Assembly: GCA_028287545.1 (NCBI GenBank)
Contig: JAQBPL010000373.1
Coordinates: 1 to 25,684, forward strand
Source of the DNA: Vulcanimicrobiota bacterium
Lineage (GTDB): Bacteria; Eremiobacterota; Eremiobacteria; Baltobacterales; Baltobacteraceae
DNA length: 25,684 nt
Reading direction: 5' to 3'
Below the pieces are notes generated by a model, which saw only the letters and a program-made list of their open reading frames with translations, was not told where the DNA came from and ran no database searches. The translations under genes were made by a program, and so were the position numbers. Positions 1 to 5,209 of the stretch are shown here, piece by piece (position 1 is the first letter of the stretch; the number at the start of each line of letters is the position of its first letter).

Positions 1-365
1 GAATAGAAGCGCAAGGCGCGCGGATTATCCTGAAAGCACCAGAGCTGCAGCTCGTCCTCGGCGCGCTGCGCACGCTCGAGCAGCACCCGCCCGATGCCGC
101 GTCCGTGATGCACGGGATCGACGTAGAGGTGATCGACCCAACCGCCTCCGTACGCGATGAAGCCGGCGGCGACGTCGCCGATCTGCGCGATCAGAACCGT
201 GTCCCGCGGGAAGACCACCTCGTAAAAGAAGGCCATGTCCTCGTCGATTGTGTGCAGCACCGGCAGAAACGGCAGCGCCAGCATCCGAGTGCGCCGCGCG
301 AGGACCGCGACGATCCCGACGTCGCCGGACGTCGCAGCTCGAATCACTAGGCTCTCGATCACCAT
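1..365 (-). CDS. GNAT-family N-acetyltransferase, 3' end cut off by window edge
   Basis: A 121-codon open frame runs off the left edge of the window, so the C-terminus is missing. Residues 78-94 contain the acetyl-CoA binding signature of GNAT enzymes (HHGRGIG, fitting Q/R-x-x-G-x-G/A), preceded by the usual strand VDHLYVDP. Residues 107-121 (LQLWCFQDNPRALRFY) match the following strand and the N-x-x-A-x-x-F-Y helix that closes the CoA site. The acceptor substrate cannot be told. The ATG at 365 lies inside the terminal arm of a palindromic element, and GTG codons at 362 and 347 are in frame. The native start may therefore be one of these, and the ATG may be a by-product of the repeat. Family assignment is firm; start and substrate are not. 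Confidence 0.85.
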   Translation of the reverse strand, partial: MVIESLVIRAATSGDVGIVAVLARRTRMLALPFLPVLHTIDEDMAFFYEVVFPRDTVLIAQIGDVAAGFIAYGGGWVDHLYVDPVHHGRGIGRVLLERAQRAEDELQLWCFQDNPRALRFY

Positions 366-519
366 GTCACCCCGAGCGCCTTTATCGGACAAAGTTCGCA
401 ACGCGAACTTTGGCCGGTAAAGGCTCGAGGGGCCCTCGTCGCGCATGGTGCCTCACGTTCAACGCGGATCGCAAGGCACGATGCGCGACGAGGGCCCCTC
501 GACAAGCTCGGGGTGACAT
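364..519. repeat. Nested palindromic REP/MITE-like element
   Basis: A perfect 14-bp inverted repeat (ATGTCACCCCGAGC at 364-377 and its complement at 506-519) encloses two large hairpins. The first pairs 378-399 with 403-424: about 20 pairs, one mismatch and one wobble, with a 3-nt loop. The second pairs 426-453 with 474-501: 27 of 28 pairs, with a 20-nt loop. Almost the whole element can fold. It fills the gap between the FAH gene stop (524) and the acetyltransferase start. The outer arm resembles a GTCACCCTGAGC...TCGAAGGG type of intergenic repeat that I recall from many bacterial genomes. No transposase lies in the window, so this would be a non-autonomous or REP-type unit. It could also act as a transcription barrier between the two minus-strand genes. 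Confidence 0.85.
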
Positions 520-523
520 AGCG

Positions 524-1399
524 TCAGCGCGCGGCGGCCACCGCTGCGGCGATGGAGACCGGGTTGCGCAGGATGCCGACTTTGGAGATCTCGACTTCCA
601 TCACGTCGCCGTCTTTGAGGAATTCGGGCGGCGTGCGCGCGAAGCCGACGCCTTCGGGCGTCCCCGTCGCGATGATGTCGCCCGCCTCGAGCGTCGTGCC
701 CGCCGAGAGATACGCGATGATGCGCGCAATGCTGAAAATCATCACGGAGGTGCTGGCATGCTGCTTCACCTCACCGTTCAGGCGCAGCGTGACGTCCAGT
801 TTCTGCGGATCCCCGATCTCGTCGGCGGTGACGATCGTCGGCCCGAGCGGGCAGGTGTCGTCGAGCGTCTTGCCTTTGAACCACTGCGTCGTCGCGTTTT
901 GCAGATCGCGCGCGCTGACGTCGTTGAGGCACGTGTAGCCGAAGATCACGTCGAGCGCGTCCGCCTCGCTCACGTCTTTGCAGCGCTTGCCGATCACGAC
1001 CGCGAGCTCCGCTTCCCAGTCGTACTTCTGCGAGATCGTGCCGTTGAGGTTCAGCGTGGCGTCGGGGCCGGTGATCGAGGTCGGCGCCTTCGTGAAGATC
1101 GTCGGCACCGAGGGGAGCTTGAGCTCCTCGCCGCGGGTCCGCGCGCCTTCCTCGGCATGCGCCAAGTAGTTGCGGCCGATGCAGAAGACGTTCTTGCGCG
1201 GGGCGAGCGGCGCGAGCAGGGTGGCTTCGGCGAGCGGGATCGGGGCGCCGAGGCGCGCGGTCGCGGCCTGGCGGCCGGCCGGGTCGAGCGCGATGAACGC
1301 GTCGAGCGACGCGACGCCTTCGATCGGGCGCAGATTCGAGCCGTCGACGACGGCCGGGCGTGGGCCGGCAGACTTGGTGCTGAACAGGGCGAGACGCAC
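524..1399 (-). CDS. Fumarylacetoacetate hydrolase family protein, probable fumaryl-/maleylpyruvate hydrolase
   Basis: The 291-aa product is a full-length FAH-fold enzyme that cleaves C-C bonds in beta-diketo acids. An N-terminal cap region (about 1-65) precedes the catalytic domain. Metal ligands are E129, E131 and D160, with the spacing known from FAHD1-type enzymes. The catalytic His-Glu pair is H81/E84 in NYLAHAEE, followed by K104 and the GTPEGVG loop near the C-terminus. The GTG start at 1399 has a GGAGG Shine-Dalgarno at 1409-1413, spaced 9 nt. It lies 72 bp downstream of the IclR gene on the same strand, and a gentisate dioxygenase is divergent from that regulator. The likely substrate is therefore fumarylpyruvate or maleylpyruvate, giving pyruvate plus fumarate or maleate. 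Sequence alone does not exclude other FAH substrates such as ureidoglycolate or 2-keto-3-deoxy sugar acids. Confidence 0.85.
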   Translation of the reverse strand: MRLALFSTKSAGPRPAVVDGSNLRPIEGVASLDAFIALDPAGRQAATARLGAPIPLAEATLLAPLAPRKNVFCIGRNYLAHAEEGARTRGEELKLPSVPTIFTKAPTSITGPDATLNLNGTISQKYDWEAELAVVIGKRCKDVSEADALDVIFGYTCLNDVSARDLQNATTQWFKGKTLDDTCPLGPTIVTADEIGDPQKLDVTLRLNGEVKQHASTSVMIFSIARIIAYLSAGTTLEAGDIIATGTPEGVGFARTPPEFLKDGDVMEVEISKVGILRNPVSIAAAVAAAR

Positions 1400-1414
1400 G
1401 TTGGGGGACCTCCG

Positions 1415-1431
1415 GTTACGTATTGCGAAGC
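1415..1431. promoter_or_regulatory. Candidate IclR-type operator upstream of the FAH gene
   Basis: The 17-bp site GTTACGTATTGCGAAGC is an imperfect palindrome (G-x-T-x-CG-x-A-x-T-x-CG-x-A-x-C). It abuts the Shine-Dalgarno of the FAH gene, and a related partial copy TTGCGATGC follows at 1438-1446. The TTCGCAATACG core resembles sites I recall for IclR-family regulators, and an IclR gene sits immediately upstream. This is inference from position and shape only. Confidence 0.35.
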
Positions 1432-1471
1432 GTGTTTTGCGATGCAGAGGGCTTCTCTCCCTCCGAACGAG

Positions 1472-2224
1472 CTAGCGTGGCGCGGCGAAGTCCGAGCAGG
1501 CGGCGGTGAACGCCTCGATGGCGCGCGCCGTCGGGCCGTCCCACGCGAGGTCCAAGACCCCCGGTCGCCCCACGATGGTGACGGCCGCGGCCAGGCGTCC
1601 GTCCAAATGGAAGAGCGGCCCGGCCATGGCGCAGACCCCGACCAGGAACGATTGGTCGACCCGAGCCAAACGGTGCTCCCGGACCTCTTCCCGCAGGCGC
1701 TCGACGCCGGCGTCGCTGGTCGGAACGCCGGGCAGCTCGACGGCGCCGAAGGCGAGAAAGATCTGGCCGGTCGCCGTGGTCAGCACCGGGTACGTGGTCC
1801 CGGTGCGCACCGCCAGGGTAACCGGATGACGGCTCAGCTCGATCCGCGCGACGGTCGGTCCGGCGTCGGTCCAGACCGAGATCGACGACGTTGCGTTGGC
1901 GGCGTCGCGGAGTTCGCCCAGCCGCTCGCTCGCGACCCGCACGACATCGAACCGCTCCATCGCCGCCAGGCCCACCCGTACGGCGAGCGGTCCGAGGTCG
2001 TAACCGCCGCTGCGCTCGCTCTGCACGACGAGTCCGGACTGCACGAAGCTGACGAGATACCGGTGCGCTTTGGCGGAAGACATCCCGGCGGCGCGGGCGA
2101 GCGCGCTGAGGGGCTGCGGACCGTCGGCGTCTGCGAGTGCCCGCAGCAGCGACGTTCCGACTTCGACCGACTGCACCCCGGGGCGCCGGCGCGGGTTTGC
2201 GGGAACGTTAGACTCAGTCGGCAC
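1472..2224 (-). CDS. IclR-family transcriptional regulator
   Basis: The 250-aa product has an N-terminal winged helix-turn-helix (about residues 19-70, with the helix pair around LSALARAAGMSSAKAHRYL). A C-terminal IclR effector domain of about 170 residues follows, including the TTATGQIFLAF segment typical of the family. The GTG at 2224 was chosen because AAGGGGG lies 6 nt upstream of it. An in-frame GTG at 2275 would add 17 residues, but it would run through the leader of the divergent dioxygenase gene and over a perfect palindrome. Its place between the FAH hydrolase (same strand, downstream) and gentisate dioxygenase (divergent) suggests it controls both in response to an aromatic acid. 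No effector can be read from the sequence. Confidence 0.85.
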   Translation of the reverse strand: MPTESNVPANPRRRPGVQSVEVGTSLLRALADADGPQPLSALARAAGMSSAKAHRYLVSFVQSGLVVQSERSGGYDLGPLAVRVGLAAMERFDVVRVASERLGELRDAANATSSISVWTDAGPTVARIELSRHPVTLAVRTGTTYPVLTTATGQIFLAFGAVELPGVPTSDAGVERLREEVREHRLARVDQSFLVGVCAMAGPLFHLDGRLAAAVTIVGRPGVLDLAWDGPTARAIEAFTAACSDFAAPR

Positions 2225-2237
2225 GCGGTCACCCCCT

Positions 2238-2255
2238 TCGACGCGCTCACGTCGA
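2238..2255. promoter_or_regulatory. Perfect palindrome in the iclR/dioxygenase divergent region, candidate operator
   Basis: TCGACG-N6-CGTCGA is a perfect 6+6 bp inverted repeat lying between the GTG chosen for the IclR gene (2224) and the dioxygenase ATG (2278). It ends 6 bp before the AGGAG Shine-Dalgarno of the dioxygenase. Position and symmetry suit a dimeric regulator acting on both genes. GC-rich 6-mers recur by chance, so it remains a candidate only. Confidence 0.4.
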
Positions 2256-2277
2256 CCTTTCTTCAGGAGTTCCACCG

Positions 2278-3222
2278 ATGATCGCCACGGATTCTCTCGA
2301 GCGCCTCTTCAACGAGGCCGCGACGCACGACGCGCAGCCGCTCTGGACCGTGATGGAGGCGATGGTCCCGCCGCATCCCGAGCCCAAGGCCGTTCCGCAC
2401 GTCTGGCGCTACGCCGAGATGCGGCCGCTCCTCGAGCGATCCGGGCGGCTGGTCGGAACGCAGGATGCCGAGCGTCGCGTGTTCATGCTGGTCAACCCCA
2501 AGCTGAAACCGCCGCAAACGACCGACACGCTCTACGCCGGCCTCCAGCTGATCCTCCCCGGCGAGGTGGCGCGCGCGCATCGCCACGTCGCGTTCGCGCT
2601 GCGGTTCATCATCGAAGGCGACGGGGCGTTCACCGCGGTCGGCGGCGAGAAGGTGACGATGGCGCGCGGCGACATGATCCTCACGCCGTCGTGGGAATTC
2701 CACGATCACGGTCACGAAGGCGCGACGCCGATGGTCTGGCTCGACGGCCTCGATCTCCCGGTGTACCAGTTCTTCCCAGCGAACTTCGCGCAGCCGTACG
2801 CGTCGGACCAATTTCCCTCGCAGGCCGGTCCCGAAAATTCACATCTGAAGTTTTCGTGGGCCGAGATGCAGGCGCGGCTGGAAGCGGAACCCGGCCCCTA
2901 CGCGTTCGCGGAGTACGTCCACAAACAGACCGGCGGCCCGGTGTCGCGGGTGATCGGCGCGGCGGCCGAACGTCTCGGCGCGAAGACGTCGTCGCCGCGG
3001 CGCCGCGAAACCGCCGGGGTGGTGTACCACGTCTTCGAAGGGCGCGGCGTCACGCGCGTCGGCGACGAGACGCTCTCGTGGGAACGGGGCGATACGTTCT
3101 GCATCCCGTCATGGGCGCCGTACCGGCACGACGCGCTGCGCGATTCGTATCTCTTCCGCTACGACGACCGGCCCGTGCTCGAAGCGATCGGCGCGTATCG
3201 TGCGGAGTCGTCCGCTACGTGA
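2278..3222 (+). CDS. Gentisate 1,2-dioxygenase-like bicupin
   Basis: The 314-aa protein has two cupin domains. The first (about residues 85-160) holds the iron ligands H101 and H103 in the LILPGEVARAHRH stretch. H142 or H144 in EFHDHGHEG supplies the third ligand, followed by the conserved WLDGLDLP strand. The second cupin (about 240-305) lacks an obvious HxH triad, as expected for the non-catalytic half. The match is to gentisate 1,2-dioxygenases, which open gentisate to maleylpyruvate using Fe(II) and O2. It is somewhat shorter than the usual 340-370 residues. AGGAG at 2265-2269 supports the ATG. The stop overlaps the next gene's start (GTGA), and the FAH hydrolase just across the IclR gene would act on the ring-cleavage product. 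A 1-hydroxy-2-naphthoate or salicylate dioxygenase of the same family is the main alternative. Confidence 0.85.
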   Translation: MIATDSLERLFNEAATHDAQPLWTVMEAMVPPHPEPKAVPHVWRYAEMRPLLERSGRLVGTQDAERRVFMLVNPKLKPPQTTDTLYAGLQLILPGEVARAHRHVAFALRFIIEGDGAFTAVGGEKVTMARGDMILTPSWEFHDHGHEGATPMVWLDGLDLPVYQFFPANFAQPYASDQFPSQAGPENSHLKFSWAEMQARLEAEPGPYAFAEYVHKQTGGPVSRVIGAAAERLGAKTSSPRRRETAGVVYHVFEGRGVTRVGDETLSWERGDTFCIPSWAPYRHDALRDSYLFRYDDRPVLEAIGAYRAESSAT

Positions 3223-3689
3223 CCTCCGAGGGGACGCTCCCCTATCCCGACGCCGACTTGCGCGCACACCCGCCGCGCGGTCCGCGCGTGGCGCTCGGCG
3301 GCCTCTATTTCGTCGCGCGCACGATCGACAAGACACGCGCGAAGCTGCAAGGCACCCTCGGGCGCTACAAGATCGGCCCAGGGATCTCGATGTATCTGTT
3401 CGAGTGGCTCGGCATCACCGAGGACGAGTTCACCGACGCCGTGCGTGCCGCGAAGTCCGACGCCGACGTCGTCGCGTGGATCTACGAGCACTGCGATCCG
3501 AAGACGTTCGAGTCGATCAACGAACGCCTCGTGAGCCGCGGGATCCGCGACGACGCGCATTTCGCCGAAGTGCTGCCGCGCTATCCCCTCTTGGCCGAGC
3601 ACCCGGACCTGCGCAACTGGTTCGAAATCCTCGAACTCGACGACATGTGGATTTTCGACCCGGCGAACGCGGACCGCGTGTCACCCTGA
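3219..3689 (+). CDS. DUF5069 family protein
   Basis: The 156-aa product matches what I recall of DUF5069. A conserved core reads ALGGLYFVARTIDKTRAKLQ, followed by GTLGRYKIGPGIS and an acidic helical C-terminus. The biochemical role of this family is unknown to me. The GTG at 3219 overlaps the dioxygenase stop (GTGA), with GGAG at 3204-3207 as a plausible ribosome site, so the two genes are probably translationally coupled. A maleylpyruvate isomerase might be expected at this position, but no mycothiol- or glutathione-dependent isomerase motif is visible. The last codons (TCA CCC TGA) coincide with the GTCACCCTGAG core of the repeat family seen at 364-519, so the 3' end may have been set by a repeat edge. 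Confidence 0.75.
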   Translation: MTSEGTLPYPDADLRAHPPRGPRVALGGLYFVARTIDKTRAKLQGTLGRYKIGPGISMYLFEWLGITEDEFTDAVRAAKSDADVVAWIYEHCDPKTFESINERLVSRGIRDDAHFAEVLPRYPLLAEHPDLRNWFEILELDDMWIFDPANADRVSP

Positions 3690-3699
3690 GTGCTCACGA

Positions 3700-3957
3700 T
3701 CAGTTCGGGCGCCGGGTAAGGTGCCAGAAGCCGCAGTAGCGGCATTCGTAGGAGAAGAGGACGTCGCCCATGCCGTTCATCAGCGCGTGGGCGTGTGCGT
3801 CGAGCTCGTCGGCGTATTGCTGCTTCGACGTGCACGAGCGCTCGACGTCGAGATCGGTTTTCGGATCGGGCTGCTGGCGCTGCTTGACGTACCACTCCAT
3901 CAGCGCGTCGACGCCGGCGCTCGGGTCCGGTTTGGGCGGACGGCGGCTGCGCGGCAT
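3700..3957 (-). CDS. Small CxxC protein with C-terminal CGFWHLT motif
   Basis: An 85-aa basic protein I do not recognise by name. It begins with a Pro/Arg-rich stretch (residues 1-12). A helical segment follows, then a lone Cys in RSCTSKQQY near residue 42 and the end ECRYCGFWHLTRRPN. The YxCxxCGxWHLT ending is a pattern I recall from small bacterial and phage proteins. The three Cys plus the terminal His could bind one zinc. The ATG is 8 nt after the stop of the upstream TonB-C-like gene, so the two are probably co-transcribed. It ends 10 bp from the convergent DUF5069 gene. No function is proposed. Confidence 0.65.
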   Translation of the reverse strand: MPRSRRPPKPDPSAGVDALMEWYVKQRQQPDPKTDLDVERSCTSKQQYADELDAHAHALMNGMGDVLFSYECRYCGFWHLTRRPN

Positions 3958-3965
3958 CTCGAAGA

Positions 3966-4523
3966 CTAGGGTGAAGGGGTCTTCATCACCTGCGGAAGGT
4001 CCGGCATGCGCCGCACGCTGGGCGCCGGATTGGCCGCCGGAGTCACGCCCGGCGTCGCCACCGCGGTTGGGGGCGGCGTCCGGTTGCGGTTGCGGCGCGC
4101 GATCTCCATCATGTCGTTGGCCGCGCCTTTCGCGTTCGGGTTGACCCCGCCGGTCTTCACGAGCGCCACGTCGCGTTTGACCGCCTGCGACGCCGGATCG
4201 TAGTCGTAGGTCAGCCGATAGGTGCCCAGCACGACGTGGTTGTCGGGCGTCCGAATGAACGCCTGGAGCGCGTTGCCGTACGCGTGCGCGTCGAACTGTT
4301 CGTCGTGCGAGGGCTTGAGCGAGCGGACGCGAGCGACCTGGCCGTATTTGTTGATCTCGACCATGACTTCGACGTGCAGCTTCTTCTTCGGAAAGATCTC
4401 TTTGGGCTGCAGCTGCTGAACGTTGATGCGGACCGGAGCGCCGGCCTTCGGTGCCGGGGTGGCGGCGGACGCGACTGCGCTCACCGCGAGGAACGCGGCG
4501 ACGATGAGGGCGGGGATCCGCAT
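3966..4523 (-). CDS. Secreted TonB-C-like domain protein
   Basis: The 185-aa product begins with a Sec signal peptide (MRIPALIVAAFLAVSAVASA, cleavage near residue 20-21). Residues 48-110 look like a TonB C-terminal fold: VEVMVEINKYGQVARV, a helix around FDAHAYGNALQAFI, and a closing strand GTYRLTYDYDP. The tail (about 148-185) is Pro/Thr/Ala-rich. A normal TonB has an uncleaved membrane anchor and a proline-rich linker before this domain; here the signal looks cleavable and the Pro-rich part follows. It is therefore not a standard energy transducer, and a periplasmic binding or cell-wall role is possible. The ATG at 4523 is preceded by AGGA; an upstream in-frame ATG at 4556 would bury the signal peptide and overlap the preceding gene. 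Confidence 0.7.
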   Translation of the reverse strand: MRIPALIVAAFLAVSAVASAATPAPKAGAPVRINVQQLQPKEIFPKKKLHVEVMVEINKYGQVARVRSLKPSHDEQFDAHAYGNALQAFIRTPDNHVVLGTYRLTYDYDPASQAVKRDVALVKTGGVNPNAKGAANDMMEIARRNRNRTPPPTAVATPGVTPAANPAPSVRRMPDLPQVMKTPSP

Positions 4524-4524
4524 G

Positions 4525-4695
4525 TTAATTCCTCGAGAGCGCGGCGAATGCCGCACCGCAGGACGCGCAGGCGACGATCACCTGAAAGGTCGCGCCTCGC
4601 TCGCGCAGGTCGCGCGAGCGCTGATCCGTCCCGTGACTCCCGCAGTAACGGCAGCGGGTCGAGGTCGAGTTCCTCCTCGAACGTTCGTCATCCAC
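4525..4695 (-). CDS. Small zinc-ribbon protein (56 aa)
   Basis: A short GTG-start frame of 56 codons ends in TAA one base before the next gene's ATG. The product contains CRYC (residues 15-18) and CASC (43-46) separated by 24 residues with a hydrophobic strand VIVACASCG between the ends. This is a typical two-knuckle zinc ribbon. The N-terminus is Arg/Ser-rich and could touch nucleic acid. No strong Shine-Dalgarno is visible before the GTG, so the exact start is uncertain. It looks like the first gene of a three-gene minus-strand unit (zinc ribbon, TonB-C-like, CxxC/HLT protein). The preserved Cys pairs argue that it is real despite its size. Confidence 0.6.
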   Translation of the reverse strand: MDDERSRRNSTSTRCRYCGSHGTDQRSRDLRERGATFQVIVACASCGAAFAALSRN

Positions 4696-4773
4696 GAGGT
4701 CTTTGTTCCCGGATTTAGCGAGTACCCCCTCGGCGCGGGACGAGACCCGAAATCCGCCGAACGCCCGGCGGTC

Positions 4774-5196
4774 ATGATTCCGCGTCTGGCAGCCGGTCTG
4801 CTCCTGACTCTGGCTCTCGTTGCCTGTAAGGAAAACGGCGGCACTCCCGTTGGCGCCCAACTCTTCCAAGGGGTCGGCGACGTCAAAGTGCTCAACGCGC
4901 AGGTCGTCGCGTCGGCGGATGCGTCGGCGCAGACCTCGGGCGGTACGCTGAGCTACGTCATCGCGACGGTCGAGTTCACCAACGACCTCGGGGTCGACAC
5001 GGTGCCGCAGATCGACCACTTCTTCTTGATGGATCAGAACGGCACGCGCTTTGCGGGGAAGGACAGCGGATCGTCCGTCTTCACCGGCGTGAGCAATTCG
5101 CAAACCGTCCTCAAGAAGGACGAGAAGCGCGAGTACACGATCGGCTTCCGAACGACCAGTGCGAACTCGTCCGGGACGATCTTCTACGAGCGCTAG
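4774..5196 (+). CDS. Lipoprotein with DUF4352-like beta-sandwich
   Basis: The 140-aa product starts with a lipoprotein signal, with lipobox LVAC and the lipidated Cys at residue 18. The rest (about 35-140) is beta-rich: LSYVIATVEFTN, then a strand pair around QIDHFFLMDQNGTRF, then EKREYTIGFRT. This pattern (extended partner strands, 'D.nG..f', a return strand after a Lys-rich turn) fits immunoglobulin-like DUF4352-type extracytoplasmic domains. Function is unknown. It is divergent from the zinc-ribbon gene and 13 bp upstream of the MG-domain gene on the same strand, so the latter two may be co-transcribed. A 6-bp GC stem (4754-4759 with 4766-4771) overlaps the only Shine-Dalgarno-like GGCGG, so initiation may be weak. 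Confidence 0.7.
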   Translation: MIPRLAAGLLLTLALVACKENGGTPVGAQLFQGVGDVKVLNAQVVASADASAQTSGGTLSYVIATVEFTNDLGVDTVPQIDHFFLMDQNGTRFAGKDSGSSVFTGVSNSQTVLKKDEKREYTIGFRTTSANSSGTIFYER

Positions 5197-5209
5197 TACC
5201 CTGCGCCTG

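Noticed and set aside
248..2281. Long plus-strand frame (677 codons) opposite the FAH and IclR genes
   Set aside because: Arg/Gly/Ala-rich composition with no domain, opposite two clear genes; a GC-driven shadow.
4710..4756. CGGATTT...AAATCCG inverted repeat in the divergent gap 4696-4773
   Set aside because: Arms are 33 bp apart and no regulator or promoter fits; judged weak evidence for an operator.
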